DNA of 64,000 nt from Kitasatospora acidiphila. GTDB lineage: Bacteria > Actinomycetota > Actinomycetes > Streptomycetales > Streptomycetaceae. The stretch covers positions 3,462,501-3,526,500 of the forward strand of contig NZ_VIGB01000003.1 in NCBI RefSeq assembly GCF_006636205.1, in the 5' to 3' direction. The first letter of the stretch is position 1. Every line of letters begins with the position of its first letter. The notes under the pieces are model-generated. The model did not search any database. It was not told the DNA's origin and saw only the letters and a list, made by a program, of their open reading frames with translations. This document shows positions 36,375-46,158 of this stretch, one piece after another. The translations under genes and the position numbers were made by a program.

Positions 36375-37129
36375 CAGAACAGCGCCCCTTCGGCCTCGGC
36401 GGTGACCGGCTCGACCAGCCCCGGATGGTTGTTGCGGATGCTGCCCACCGCCGAGCCGATCTCCCGGGCCAGCAGCAGCCCGGGCTCCGGCGCGACCAGC
36501 AGTGAGCGGGCCTCGTCCGAGTCGTCCAGTGCCGGGTCCAGCCAGGCGTCGAAGCTCTCCGGCTGCAGGAAGAGCGGCATCCGCTCGTGGATCGGGGCCA
36601 GCAGCGGCTCGGCCTCGGTGGTCACGATGGTGCAGGTGACCAGCCAGCCGCCCGCGTCGTCGGACGGCCGGGAGCGGTCCCGCCAGAACTCGTAGAGCCC
36701 GGCCAGCGCCAGCGGCGCGCCGTCCGCCCGGTGCACGAAGTACGGCACCTTGCGCGGCTTGCCCTTGCCCGACTCGGCCCGGATGGTCTGCCATTCGTAG
36801 TAGCCGTCCACCGGGAGCAGGCAGCGGCGGGAGGCGAAGGCCTGGCGGTAGGCGGGCTTCTCGTGCACGGTGTCGGCCCGGGCGTTGATCATCTTCACTG
36901 CCGTCTCCGGCGTCCTCGACCAGGCCGGGACCAGCCCCCAGCGCAGCCGCCGCAGCTGGCGCAGCGGCTCCGGCCCGCCCTTGGGCACCCGCTCCAGGAC
37001 GGCCAGCACCGGGTCGGTCGGGGCCACGTTCCAGCTGGGCTCGATGGTCTCGGCCGGGTCCCACTGGCGCACGTCGAACAGCTCGACGATGTCCTCGGGC
37101 CGGGTACTGGCAGCGAATCGACCGCACAT
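36374..37129 (-). CDS. SRAP-domain abasic-site-processing protein (YedK/HMCES-like)
   Basis: A 251-residue DNA-protein crosslinking enzyme that shields abasic sites in single-stranded DNA. Cys2, exposed after Met removal (MCGRF), forms the thiazolidine link. The other catalytic residues are visible: MINARADTV (Asn), VDGYYEW (Glu) and IHERMPLFL (His). The arginine-rich DNA-binding segment RLRWGLVPAW is conserved. The length is normal. It is the first gene of a two-gene operon with the hydrolase. Confidence 0.95.
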   Translation of the reverse strand: MCGRFAASTRPEDIVELFDVRQWDPAETIEPSWNVAPTDPVLAVLERVPKGGPEPLRQLRRLRWGLVPAWSRTPETAVKMINARADTVHEKPAYRQAFASRRCLLPVDGYYEWQTIRAESGKGKPRKVPYFVHRADGAPLALAGLYEFWRDRSRPSDDAGGWLVTCTIVTTEAEPLLAPIHERMPLFLQPESFDAWLDPALDDSDEARSLLVAPEPGLLLAREIGSAVGSIRNNHPGLVEPVTAEAEGALF

Positions 37130-37228
37130 ACCGTCAGCCTATCCATGCAACCAGTGGGTACCGCGGTGCCGTCTTGGCGTGCGAGGCTGCGTTCTCTCCT
37201 CCGGCAGCCGCGACCCCAGGGATCGATC

Positions 37229-37939
37229 ATGAACCACGGCATCAGCGACGTCTGGCAGCGGGTGCTGGGCACCCAGCAGGCCCCGCCGCACTGGCTGGTG
37301 CTGGTCTGCGCCGGCGGCGCGCTGCTGGCGATGCTGCCGCACCCGGTGTGGCGGGTCAGCCGCAACGTGGTGACCATCGCGCACGAGGGCGGGCACGGGC
37401 TGGCCGCGCTGCTCACCGGGCGCCGGCTGCACGGCATCCGGCTGCACTCGGACACCTCGGGGCTGACCGTCTCCTCCGGGCGGCCGACCGGCCCCGGCAT
37501 GGTGCTGACCGCCGCGGCCGGCTACACCGCGCCCCCGCTGCTCGGCCTGGGCGGGGCCACCCTGCTCGCGTTCGGGCACATCACGGCGCTGCTCTGGCTC
37601 TGCACCGCGCTGCTGGCGGTGATGCTGCCCCGGCTGCGCAACGCCTTCGGGCTGCTCACCGTGCTGGTCACCGGCGGCGCCTTCTTCGCGGTCTCCTGGT
37701 GGGGCACCGAGCAGTTGCAGGCGGGCTTCGCCTACCTCGGGGTGTGGTTCCTGCTGGTGGCCGGGGTGCGCCCGGTGCTGGAGCTGCAGGCCAAGCGCCG
37801 GCGCGGCGGAGCCCGCGACTCGGACGCCGACCAGCTGGCCCGGCTCACCGGCGTGGGCGGGCTGCTCTGGGTGGCGCTGTTCCTGGTGATAGCGCTCAGC
37901 TGCCTGCTGGCCGGCGGCAGCCAGCTGCTCGGCCGCTGA
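37229..37939 (+). CDS. M50B-like membrane metalloprotease
   Basis: A 236-residue polytopic protein. The zinc motif VTIAHEGGHGLAALLTGR (H52, E53, H56) sits at the first spans, as in site-2-protease-like M50 peptidases. Six or so membrane spans follow, including a loop with AFFAVSWWGTEQLQ. The second metal ligand region (NPDG-type) is not evident, so catalysis is likely but not certain. The start is ATG 37229; a longer open frame upstream overlaps the SRAP gene and is rejected. A tandem-repeat array follows the stop. Confidence 0.75.
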   Translation: MNHGISDVWQRVLGTQQAPPHWLVLVCAGGALLAMLPHPVWRVSRNVVTIAHEGGHGLAALLTGRRLHGIRLHSDTSGLTVSSGRPTGPGMVLTAAAGYTAPPLLGLGGATLLAFGHITALLWLCTALLAVMLPRLRNAFGLLTVLVTGGAFFAVSWWGTEQLQAGFAYLGVWFLLVAGVRPVLELQAKRRRGGARDSDADQLARLTGVGGLLWVALFLVIALSCLLAGGSQLLGR

Positions 37940-38054
37940 ACCGGTCCGCGAGGCAGCCCGACACCGGCCCGGGTGGCAGCCCGACACCGGTCCGCGAGGC
38001 AGCCCGACACCGGTCCGCGAGGCAGCCCGACACCGGTCCGGGTGGCGGCCCGAG
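37940..38054. repeat. Five tandem 23-bp repeats
   Basis: Units begin at 37940, 37963, 37986, 38009 and 38032. Units 1, 3 and 4 are identical (ACCGGTCCGCGAGGCAGCCC plus GAC), unit 2 differs by GGCCCGGGT and unit 5 by GGGTGGCGG changes. The array starts at the last base of the upstream stop codon and ends 82 bases before aroA. Confidence 0.95.
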
Positions 38055-38135
38055 CCGCTGCCGAAACGGTTCGCCGGAGTCCACGCTGCGGTCGGGTGAG
38101 CCGTTCGCCGAGCTCACCCACCTAGACTGAACCGC

Positions 38136-39460
38136 ATGACCGACACCCTGTGGCCCGCCCCATCGCGACCACCGCCGTCGACGCGACCGTCACCATCCCC
38201 GGTTCGAAGTCCGTCACCAACCGGGCGCTGGTGCTGGCGGCGCTGGCCGCCGAGCCCGGCTGGGTGCGGCGGCCGCTGCGCAGCCGCGACTCGCAGCTGA
38301 TGGCGGACGGCCTGCGGGCCCTCGGGGTCGGCATCGAGGAGCAGGTGAACAACGACTGCGGCGGTGTCGGCGGCGGCGAGGCCTGGCGGATCATCCCGAC
38401 CGGCACGTTCGCCGGCCCGGCCCGGATCGACGTGGGCAACGCCGGCACCGTGATGCGCTTCCTCCCGCCGCTGGCCGTGCTGGCCGACGGCCCGGTGCAC
38501 TTCGACGGCGACCCGCGCTCCTACGAGCGCCCGCAGCACGGCGTGATCGACTCGCTGCGCGCGCTGGGCGCCCGGATCGAGGACGGCGGCCGCGGCGGCT
38601 TCCCGCTGACCGTGCACGGCACCGGCGCGCTGGACGGCGGCGTGGTCGAGCTGGACGCCTCGGCCTCCTCCCAGTTCGTCAGCGCCCTGCTGCTCTCCGG
38701 CGCGCGCTACAACCAGGGCGTCGAGGTCCGCAACACCGGCGGCCCGGTCCCCTCGCTGCCGCACATCCGGATGACCGTGGACATGCTGCGCCTGGCCGGC
38801 GTCCAGGTGGACGCTCCGGAGGACGGCGGCGAGCCGGACGTCTGGCGGGTCACCCCGGGGGCGCTGCTCGGCCGCGACCTGGTGGTCGAGCCCGACCTGT
38901 CCAACGCCGCGCCGTTCTTCGCCGCCGCGCTGGTCACCGGCGGCCGGGTCACCGTGCGGGACTGGCCCCGGCACACCACCCAGCCCGGCGACCAGCTGCG
39001 CGACCTCTTCACCCGGATGGGCGGCAGCTGCCAGTTCGTCGACGAGGGCCTGGAGTTCACCGGCTCGGGCAAGATCCACGGCATCGAGGCCGACCTGCAC
39101 GACGTGGGCGAGCTGACCCCGGTGATCGCCGCCGTGGCCGCGCTCGCCGACTCCGAGTCGGTGCTCTCCGGCATCGCCCACCTGCGGCTGCACGAGACCG
39201 ACCGGCTGGCCGCGCTGGCCAAGGAGATCAACGAGCTGAGCGGCGACGTCACCGAGACCGCGGACGGCCTGCGGATCCGCCCGCGCCGACTGCACGGCGG
39301 GGTGTTCCACACCTACGAGGACCACCGGCTGGCCACCGCCGCCGCCGTGCTCGGCCTGGCCGTGCCCGGGGTGCTGGTGGAGAACGTGGCCACCACCGCC
39401 AAGACCCTGCCGGACTTCCCGGCGATGTGGGCCGAGTTGCTCGGCCAGGCGGCCGGCTGA
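38136..39460 (+). CDS. aroA: 5-enolpyruvylshikimate-3-phosphate synthase (one-base frameshift at codon 9)
   Basis: The sixth enzyme of the shikimate pathway, joining PEP to shikimate-3-phosphate. The body is intact from ATVTIPGSKSVTNRALVLAA (substrate loop) through VGNAGTVMRFLPPLA, QFVSALLLSGARY, DLSNAAPFFAAAL and TYEDHRLATAAAVLG. The likely native start ATG 38136 encodes MTDTLWPAP, as in relatives, but is out of frame by one base: the CCCC run at 38158-38161 is one C short. Translation could instead use GTG 38150. Corrected length is 441 residues. aroA is normally essential, so this break is probably a sequence error. Confidence 0.95.
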
Positions 39461-39476
39461 GCGGGGGATTGGCACC

Positions 39477-40532
39477 ATGCGCCGCTACGGCAAAGACGCC
39501 GACGAAGACGACATCCGCAACCGCCCGGCCCGCCGGGGCTCCCGGCCGCGGACCCGGATCCGGCCCAAGCACGAGGACGCCGCCGAGGCGATGGTGCTCA
39601 CCGTCGACCGCGGCCGCCTGACCTGCCTGATCGAGCCCGGCACCAAGCGGGAGCGGGTGATCACCGCCATGAAGGCCCGTGAGCTGGGCCGCAAGGGCGT
39701 CGTGGTGGGCGACAACGTCAGCCTGGTCGGCGACCTGTCGGGCGAGCCCGACACGCTGGCCCGGATCGTCCGGGTCGAGGAGCGCAGCTCCGTGCTGCGC
39801 CGCACCGCGGACGACGACGACCCCTACGAGCGGATCGTGGTGGCCAACGCCGGCCAGCTGGCCATCGTCACCGCGCTGGCCAACCCGGAGCCGCGGCCGC
39901 GGCTGATCGACCGCTGCCTGGTGGCGGCCTACGACGCCGGGATGGAGCCGCTGCTGGTGCTCACCAAGTCCGACCTGGCGCCCGCCGAGCCGCTGCTCGA
40001 GGCCTACGCCCCGCTGGGCATCGCCCATGTGGTGACCCGCCGGGACGAGTTGGAGTCCGCCGGCGCCGAGGCGGTCCGCGAGCATCTGCGCGGGCTCGCC
40101 ACCGTCTTCATCGGGCACTCCGGGGTGGGCAAGACCACCCTGGTGAACGCCCTGGTGCCGGACCGCCAGCGGATCACCGGTGACGTCAACGCGGTCACCG
40201 GCCGGGGCCGGCACACCACCGTGTCGGCGCTGGCGCTGCGGCTGCCCCCGCCGCCGGGGGTGCGCGAGGGCTCCAAGCAGGCGCTGAACTCGGGCTGGGT
40301 GATCGACACGCCCGGGTTCCGGTCCTTCGGCCTCTCGCACATCGACCCGTCCCGGGTGATCCTGGCCTTCCCCGACCTGGAGCCGGGCACCGTCGACTGC
40401 CCGCGCGCCTGCAGCCATGACGAACCGGACTGCGCCCTGGACGCCTGGGTGGCCGACGGCCACGCCGATCCCGCCCGGCTCTACTCGCTGCGTCGGCTGC
40501 TCGCCTCCCGGGAGGCCCGGGAGGAGGACTGA
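39477..40532 (+). CDS. rsgA: Small ribosomal subunit biogenesis GTPase RsgA
   Basis: A 351-residue circularly permuted GTPase that checks late maturation of the 30S subunit. The G4 motif LTKSDLA precedes G1 GHSGVGKTTLVNAL and G3 DTPGFRSFG, the hallmark of circular permutation. An N-terminal OB fold is followed by the GTPase and a C-terminal zinc finger (DCPRACSHDEPDCAL). The start at ATG 39477 is 16 bases after the aroA stop, so the two genes are probably co-transcribed. Confidence 0.95.
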   Translation: MRRYGKDADEDDIRNRPARRGSRPRTRIRPKHEDAAEAMVLTVDRGRLTCLIEPGTKRERVITAMKARELGRKGVVVGDNVSLVGDLSGEPDTLARIVRVEERSSVLRRTADDDDPYERIVVANAGQLAIVTALANPEPRPRLIDRCLVAAYDAGMEPLLVLTKSDLAPAEPLLEAYAPLGIAHVVTRRDELESAGAEAVREHLRGLATVFIGHSGVGKTTLVNALVPDRQRITGDVNAVTGRGRHTTVSALALRLPPPPGVREGSKQALNSGWVIDTPGFRSFGLSHIDPSRVILAFPDLEPGTVDCPRACSHDEPDCALDAWVADGHADPARLYSLRRLLASREAREED

Positions 40533-40609
40533 CGGCGTGGCGGGCAGCGCCACCGAGCCCTTCGGGTGACAGTAGGACCAACTGCTGATCATCCGAGGAG
40601 GCGCCCCCT

Positions 40610-40933
40610 ATGGCCTGGCTCATGGTGGTCCTCGCCGGCTTGCTGGAGACCGGGTTCGCGGTCAACCTCAAGCTCAGCCACGGCTTCACCCGGCTCGCCC
40701 CGACCATCGCCTTCGCGCTGTTCGCGCTCGCCAGCTTCGGCCTGCTCACCTTCTCGCTGAAGCAGCTCCCGGTGGGCAGCGCCTACGCCGTCTGGACCGG
40801 GATCGGCGCGGCCGGCACCGCGGTCTACGGCATGATCTGGCTGGACGAGTCCACCTCCACCCTCAAGCTGGTCTCCATCACCCTGGTCATCGCCGGCGTC
40901 GTCGGCCTCCAGTTGAGCGGGACCGGACGCTGA
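40610..40933 (+). CDS. sugE: Small multidrug resistance family transporter (SugE/Gdx-like)
   Basis: A 107-residue four-span dual-topology exporter. E13 in the first span (LAGLLETGFAVNLKLSHG) is the essential proton/substrate residue, and QLPVGSAYAVWTGIGAAGT is the characteristic second-half signature. The LETGFA form places it nearer the SugE/Gdx guanidinium-exporter branch than EmrE. GAGGAGG lies nine bases before ATG 40610. The 77-base leader has a small GTGGCG/CGCCAC hairpin but no guanidine aptamer that I can recognise. Confidence 0.9.
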   Translation: MAWLMVVLAGLLETGFAVNLKLSHGFTRLAPTIAFALFALASFGLLTFSLKQLPVGSAYAVWTGIGAAGTAVYGMIWLDESTSTLKLVSITLVIAGVVGLQLSGTGR

Positions 40934-40977
40934 ACGGGTCCCGCTGACGCCGGACGCGAGACGGTACTGTTCGACCC

Positions 40978-41775
40978 ATGGCCGACTACCACGATGATCT
41001 CCGCCTCGCCCACGTGCTCGCCGACTCGGCCGACTCGGTCACCCTGGAGCGCTTCCGGGCGCTGGACCTGAAGGTCGAGACCAAGCCCGACCTGACGCCG
41101 GTGAGCGACGCCGACAAGGCCGCCGAGGAGCTGGTCCGCTCGGTGCTGCAGCGGGCCCGGCCGCGGGACGCGGTGCTCGGCGAGGAGTTCGGACTGGTCG
41201 GCTCCGGGCCGCGGCGCTGGGTGATCGACCCGATCGACGGGACCAAGAACTACATCCGCGGCGTGCCGGTCTGGGCCACCCTGATCGCGCTGCTCGAGGA
41301 CGGACCGGACGGCGAGCAGCACCCCGTGGTCGGGATCGTCTCGGCGCCCGCGCTGCAGCGGCGCTGGTGGGCCGCCAAGGGGCTGGGCGCGTACGCCGGG
41401 CGCAGCCTGGCCAAGGCCGGGCGGATCCACGTCTCCGGGGTGTCCCGGATCGAGGACGCCTCGCTCTCCTACTCCTCGCTCAGCGGCTGGGAGGAGCGCG
41501 GCCGGCTGGACCCGTTCCTGGACCTCACCCGGGCCTGCTGGCGGACCCGGGCGTACGGCGACTTCTGGTCGTACATGATGCTGGCCGAGGGCGCGGTGGA
41601 CATCGCCGCCGAGCCGGAGCTGAGCCTGTGGGACATGGCCGCCCCGTGCATCGTGGTGCAGGAGGCGGGCGGCCGCTTCACCGGGCTGGACGGCATCGAC
41701 GGACCGAACGGCGCCGACGCGGTGGCCTCCAACGGCCTGCTGCACCAGGAGGCCCTGCGCCGCCTGAGCGTGTAA
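40978..41775 (+). CDS. hisN: Histidinol-phosphatase, IMPase family
   Basis: A 265-residue magnesium-dependent phosphatase of the inositol-monophosphatase superfamily. Metal ligands are visible: GEEFG (Glu), [15 protein letters not shown] (Asp-x-x-Asp-Gly-Thr) and [19 protein letters not shown] (Asp). The [13 protein letters not shown] stretch and length match actinobacterial HisN, which dephosphorylates L-histidinol phosphate in histidine synthesis. It lies 44 bases after sugE on the same strand. Confidence 0.9.
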   Translation: MADYHDDLRLAHVLADSADSVTLERFRALDLKVETKPDLTPVSDADKAAEELVRSVLQRARPRDAVLGEEFGLVGSGPRRWVIDPIDGTKNYIRGVPVWATLIALLEDGPDGEQHPVVGIVSAPALQRRWWAAKGLGAYAGRSLAKAGRIHVSGVSRIEDASLSYSSLSGWEERGRLDPFLDLTRACWRTRAYGDFWSYMMLAEGAVDIAAEPELSLWDMAAPCIVVQEAGGRFTGLDGIDGPNGADAVASNGLLHQEALRRLSV

Positions 41776-41790
41776 GGCCCGTAACAGCTG

Positions 41791-43749
41791 TCAGGCCGTC
41801 ATTTCCGGGTGCAGCGCGTCCAGTAGGCGGGCGGCCCGCTCGGCCACCTCGGCGGGGCCGTAGTCGGCCGCCCGCCGGCACCAGCTCTCCGCCTGCACCG
41901 GCTCGCCCCGCCGCAGCGCCAGCAGGGCGAGCCGCAGCGCGGCCCGGCCGTGCCCGGCGTCGGCGGCCCGGGTGTACCAGAGCATCGCCTCCGGCTCCCG
42001 CTCCTGACGGGCCAGCAGCAGCCCCAGGTTGAACGCGGCACTGCGGCTGCCGGATTCGGCGGCGCGCCGGTACCAGCTCTCGGCGATCTCCAGCGCGCCG
42101 CGCTCGGCCGCCCGCACACCCATCCGCACCTGGGCCCGGCTGTGCCCGGCGTCGGCCGCCACCGCGTACCAGTGCTCGGCCTGCTCGCCGGCGTCGCCGC
42201 GCCGGTCCAGCAGCGAGGCCAGCCGGAACGCGCCCTCGGCGGAGCCGCCCTCGGCCGCCTGCCGGTAGCGCTCCATCGCGGCGGGCAGGTCGCCGCGCTG
42301 CTCCTTGGCCACCGCCAGCTGCAGGGCCGCCTCGCCGTGCCCGCCGGCCGCCGCCCGGGCGTACCACTCGTGGGCCTGCTGCTGCTCGCCGCGCCCGGCG
42401 TGCAGCACACCGAGGTTGAAGGCGCCGTCCACGCTGCCGGCCTCGGCCGCCTTGGAGAACCAGGGCACGGCTCCCGCCTCGTCGCCGCGTTGCAGCAGCA
42501 CCACGGCCAGCGCGTTGCAGGCCTCCCGGTGCCCGGCGTAGGCGGCCCGGCGGTACCACTGCTCGGCCTGCGCGTCCCGCCCGGCACCGGCGCAGAGCAG
42601 GCCCAGGTTGAAGGCGCCGTTGTGGTCGCCGGCCTCCAGCGCGGCCCGGTACCAGCGCTCCGCGGCGCCGTCCTCGCCGCGCCCGGCGTGCAGCGCGCCC
42701 AGGGCGTTGGCCGCGTTGCCGTCCCCGGCCTCGGCCGCCTCCTGCCACCACTCGGCGGCCGACGGCAGGTCGCCGGCGTCCCGCAGCAGGAAGCCCAGCG
42801 CGCAGGCGGCGCGCGGCTCGCCGTTCTGCGCCGACTGCCGGTACCAGCGGGCCGCCTCCTCGCGCAGCGCCTGGTCGCCGTCGGCGCGCTGCTCGACCAG
42901 CACGCCGAGCCGCAGCGCCGCCCGGGCGTGGCTGCGCACCGCGGCCGTGCGGTACCAGGTCTCGGCGCTCTCCTTGTCGCCGGCTGCCTCGCGCATCCGG
43001 GCCAGCCGGTAGGCGGCCTCCCGGTGGCCGGCGTCGGCGGCCAGCTTGAACCAGCGCTCGGCCCGCACGTCGCGCCGGTGCTCCATCAGGTCGCCCAGTG
43101 CGTAGGCGCCGAGCGAGTGCCCCTGGTCGGCGGCGACGTGCAGCCAGTACTCGGCGGCCTCCTCGTCGCCCTGGTCGCGCAGGAAGAGGCCGAGGGCGTG
43201 GGCCGCCGGGGCGCTGCCGGCCACCGCGGCCTGGCGCCACCACTGGCCGGCCTCGGCCCGGTGGCCGCGCTGGTGCAGCAGTACCCCGAGGTTGTTGGCG
43301 GCGGCCCGCAGGCCGGCGGCGGCGGCGCTGCGCAGGTGCGGTTCGGCGTCGTCCAGGTCGCCGCGGCGCAGCAGCAGCACGCCCAGCTGGCTGGCCGCGT
43401 TGGGGTCGCCGGCCTCGGCGGCGGCCCGGTGGCGCTGCTCCAGGGCGGCCGACTCGCGGGCGGCGAGCTCGTTCTCGAAGCTCTGCGGGTCAGTGGGGTC
43501 CAGCACGGCCGGGGCGCCCGGTTCGGCCGGGTCCGGCATGGTGAGGTCGGCCGGGGCCGGGTAGCGCCCGCCGACCCGGGGCAGCGGGACCGGCTCCAGG
43601 CTCTCCGGGCCGAAGCCGGTGCGGGCCAGGCCGCGCTGGGCCGGCACCGGGGCGGTCTCGGTGTCCGTGGTGAACGGCTCGGTGGCGCCGTCGAGGGCGG
43701 ACGAGCGGGTGGCGTCGGAGCCCGGCTGGTTCCTGCCGATCAGCTTCAT
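41791..43749 (-). CDS. Large Sel1/TPR-like repeat protein
   Basis: A 652-residue protein starting at ATG 43749 with GGGAG upstream; further in-frame codons upstream are non-coding. After about 110 residues of disordered N terminus, nearly the whole chain consists of roughly fifteen consecutive 34-36-residue Sel1-like helical repeats, with the pattern A-x-x-W-Y-x-x-A-A-x-x-G-x-x-x-A-x-x-x-L-G. No enzymatic domain, signal peptide or membrane span is seen, so it is probably a cytoplasmic scaffold. Repeats of this kind mediate protein-protein contacts. The first residues MKLIGRNQP are a conserved start in relatives. Confidence 0.88.
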   Translation of the reverse strand: MKLIGRNQPGSDATRSSALDGATEPFTTDTETAPVPAQRGLARTGFGPESLEPVPLPRVGGRYPAPADLTMPDPAEPGAPAVLDPTDPQSFENELAARESAALEQRHRAAAEAGDPNAASQLGVLLLRRGDLDDAEPHLRSAAAAGLRAAANNLGVLLHQRGHRAEAGQWWRQAAVAGSAPAAHALGLFLRDQGDEEAAEYWLHVAADQGHSLGAYALGDLMEHRRDVRAERWFKLAADAGHREAAYRLARMREAAGDKESAETWYRTAAVRSHARAALRLGVLVEQRADGDQALREEAARWYRQSAQNGEPRAACALGFLLRDAGDLPSAAEWWQEAAEAGDGNAANALGALHAGRGEDGAAERWYRAALEAGDHNGAFNLGLLCAGAGRDAQAEQWYRRAAYAGHREACNALAVVLLQRGDEAGAVPWFSKAAEAGSVDGAFNLGVLHAGRGEQQQAHEWYARAAAGGHGEAALQLAVAKEQRGDLPAAMERYRQAAEGGSAEGAFRLASLLDRRGDAGEQAEHWYAVAADAGHSRAQVRMGVRAAERGALEIAESWYRRAAESGSRSAAFNLGLLLARQEREPEAMLWYTRAADAGHGRAALRLALLALRRGEPVQAESWCRRAADYGPAEVAERAARLLDALHPEMTA

Positions 43750-44013
43750 GCCGACTCCCACTCCCCCCGAATGCCTGGGCATCGGCCGGGGGCGCACGTC
43801 GACTCACGGCCAGTCAACAGCCGTGCCCCGTCCCCCATGTGGTCCATCGTCGCATCACCTGAACACCCGCGTACACCTGCCCGCGCGTTTTTGCCGGGCC
43901 GGACCGAAGCCGGCGGGAATTGCTTCAGCGCTTTGTCGACTTCCCGACACTTGCGCCCCACAAACCCCCGTTGTGCAAGCGTGATAGTGCGAGCGTGTAC
44001 CCATAGTACCGGA
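43750..44013. other. Intergenic region upstream of the Sel1-repeat gene
   Basis: About 260 bases of leader and promoter region without a supported gene. AT-richer stretches occur around 43975-44010. Confidence 0.4.
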
Positions 44014-44044
44014 AGCTGTGCCACCGCTTATCGATGGCACAGCT
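44014..44044 (-). terminator. Terminator after the chitinase operon
   Basis: Perfect 10-bp arms AGCTGTGCCA (44014-44023) and TGGCACAGCT (44035-44044) with an 11-base loop, 28 bases past the chitinase stop. Confidence 0.75.
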
Positions 44045-44071
44045 CCTGGTGGACAATCAGCTCACGGATCA

Positions 44072-46095
44072 TCAGCCCACAGTGACATCATCCGCGTAGT
44101 AAGTGCCCTGTCCGTACCAGCCGTGCAACCAGATCGTCACCGAGGTGACCGAGGCGCCGGTGGTGAACTTGGTCGACAGCCGGCTCCAGTTGGGGCTACT
44201 CGTCCAAGTCGAGGTGTCCGCGCCGGAGCCGGTCACCCCGAGGTAGGTGTAGTTGCCCCGCACCCAACCGGAGAGCGTGTAGGTGGTGTTGGGCTTGACC
44301 GTGATGGTCTGCGAGCACTGGGCGTCATCCGTCGCACTGGCGGCGCCCGCCAGGGCGTACGAGCCGGAGTGCACCTCAGTGCTCACCACCGCCCCCAGGT
44401 TGCCGGTGCAGGTCCAGGGAACCAGCGTGCCGGTCTCGAAGTCGCCGTTGACCACCGGTCCGCCGGGCGGCGGGGGCGGGGTGGTGGTGGGCGGCTGGGT
44501 GGTCGGGGGCGCCGTGGTCGGAGGTGCCGTGGTGGGCGGGGCGGTGGTCGGGGCGCGGTGGTGGGCGGTGCCGTGGTCGGCGGGGCGCTGGTGGGCGGGG
44601 CCGGACAGTTGGCCGCCGAGCCGCTGGTGTCGTTCACCGCGTCGTTGAAGAGCGTGGCCTTCGGGTCCAGGTCGTAGAGCGAGAACATGAACGAGCCGCC
44701 CATGCCGTTGCAGTGCAGGTAGTCGGCCTTGGCCTGGAGCGACTGCGGGTCCTCGCCGGACCAGAAGTTCGTGCCGTCGTAGAAGTACGCGGCCTGCGCG
44801 GCCGGATCCCAGAAGGTGTCGGCGGCGTTGTCCACCACGCCGGACAGCTCCTTGTACATCCGGACCCCGGCCACGTTGCCGGAGTCCGCCGCGCCGGGCG
44901 CGGGTCCGGTGGCCGTCTGGAACAGCCCGTGGTTGCCGCCGGCCGGCACCCCGGTCCAGCCGCGGTAGTAGAACGGCACGCCCATGTTGAGCTTGCCGGC
45001 GGGGAACCCGCCCGGGATGCCGTACTGCGGGTCGCCGACCGTGTACGCCTTGACCGCCTCGTCGATCGAGTACTTGGAGCTGCCGGGGGCGATCGGGTTG
45101 GACGGGTCGGAGGGGTTGTCGTAGAGCGGGGTCTGGTGGTTGGTCGGCCCGGTGGGCTCCCAGCCGCCGTGCATGTCATAGGTCATCGGGTCGCCGAACG
45201 TCAGGTACTGGCCGATCTTGCCGGTCTCGACGTTGGAGATCTTGTCCTGGCCGGCGGGCAGCGCCGCGGAGAGCGCATAGGTCCTGCCGCCCGTGGCGCC
45301 CTGGGCGTTCAGCTCGCTGCGGAACTCGGCGAGCAGCGCGGTGAGGTTCTGCTTGTCGCTCGGCGAGGAGTGGTTGCCGAGGTGGCCGCCGCCGCCCGGG
45401 TACTCCCAGTCCAGGTCGAAGCCGTCGAAGATGCCGGCCGCGGTGCCGGTGCCGCCGTAGCCGTTGCGCACCGGCAGGTTGCCCTTGATGAACATGTCGA
45501 TGCAGGAGGAGACCAGCTTCTTGCGCGAGGCGTCGGTGGCCGCCGCGTCCGAGAAGTACTTGGAGTAGGTCCAACCGCCGATGCTCAGCAGCACCTTGAG
45601 GTTGGGGTTCTTGGCCTTCAGCTCCTGCAGCTGGTGGAAGTTGCCGGCCAGCGGCTGGTTCCAGGTGTCGGTGGAGTTGTCCACCGAGTTGCCGTTGGCG
45701 AAGGTCTTGCCGTAGTCGGCGTACGAATCCCCGGCGCCGTCACCCGCGTTGGGGTTGTTCTCGTCCTGCGAGGCGGCCGAGTCGGCCTCGAAGCAGGTCA
45801 GGTTGACGGGGTCGATGTTCTCGAAGTCGTAGATCAGGTAGGTGAGTTTGCCGGCCTCACCGGTGGTGTCCACGTTCTTCGGGTAGAACGCGTTCTGGTA
45901 GACCGACCACTGGTCGTAGTAGGCGACCTTCATGCCGCCCGAGGTGGCCGGCGCGCCCGTGGTGTTGCCGGGCACGGCCGCCGGGGCGCTCGAGGTGGCC
46001 TGGGCATGCGCCATGCCCAGCACCGAGAGGGCGCCGCCCAGCAGGAGTCCGGCCGCGGAGGTCACCGCCCAGGCCGTGCGACTGCTTCTGCGCAT
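44072..46095 (-). CDS. Secreted GH18 chitinase with C-terminal carbohydrate-binding module (one-base frameshift in linker)
   Basis: The product, about 674 residues when corrected, starts at ATG 46095 with AGGAAGAG upstream. It has a signal peptide, a GH18 barrel from residue 55 (KVAYYDQWSVYQNAFYPKNV) with the catalytic FDGFDLDWEYPGGGG (DxxDxDxE), and SIGGWTYSKYF and FYDGTNFWSGEDP elements. A Pro/Thr linker (PPTTAPPTT) follows, then a beta-sandwich binding module (VNGDFETGTLVPWTCTGN to YYADDVTVG). The linker loses frame at the GGGG run 44550-44553 (plus strand), and one extra G restores it. The enzyme degrades chitin outside the cell. It lies 63 bases after a second chitinase and is probably co-transcribed with it. 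Confidence 0.9.
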
Positions 46096-46158
46096 TCGGT
46101 TCTCTTCCTTCTCTCTTCGTGGGGGTGAGAGATACGGGTGAGGGGCCCCGTGCGTCGG

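Noticed and set aside
36587..37228. Long N-terminal extension of the M50-like protein
   Set aside because: It overlaps the SRAP gene antisense and is Arg/Gly-rich shadow; the protein starts naturally at 37229.
37940..38054. CRISPR array
   Set aside because: The 23-bp units are directly adjacent with no unique spacers, and no cas gene is present.
40533..40609. Guanidine riboswitch before the SugE/Gdx-like gene
   Set aside because: Only 77 bases are available, and none of the conserved ykkC, guanidine-II or guanidine-III sequence blocks is recognisable; only a small hairpin is seen.
41950..44085. 711-codon open frame antisense to the Sel1-repeat gene
   Set aside because: Its periodic sequence mirrors the Sel1 repeats on the other strand; no independent coding signal.
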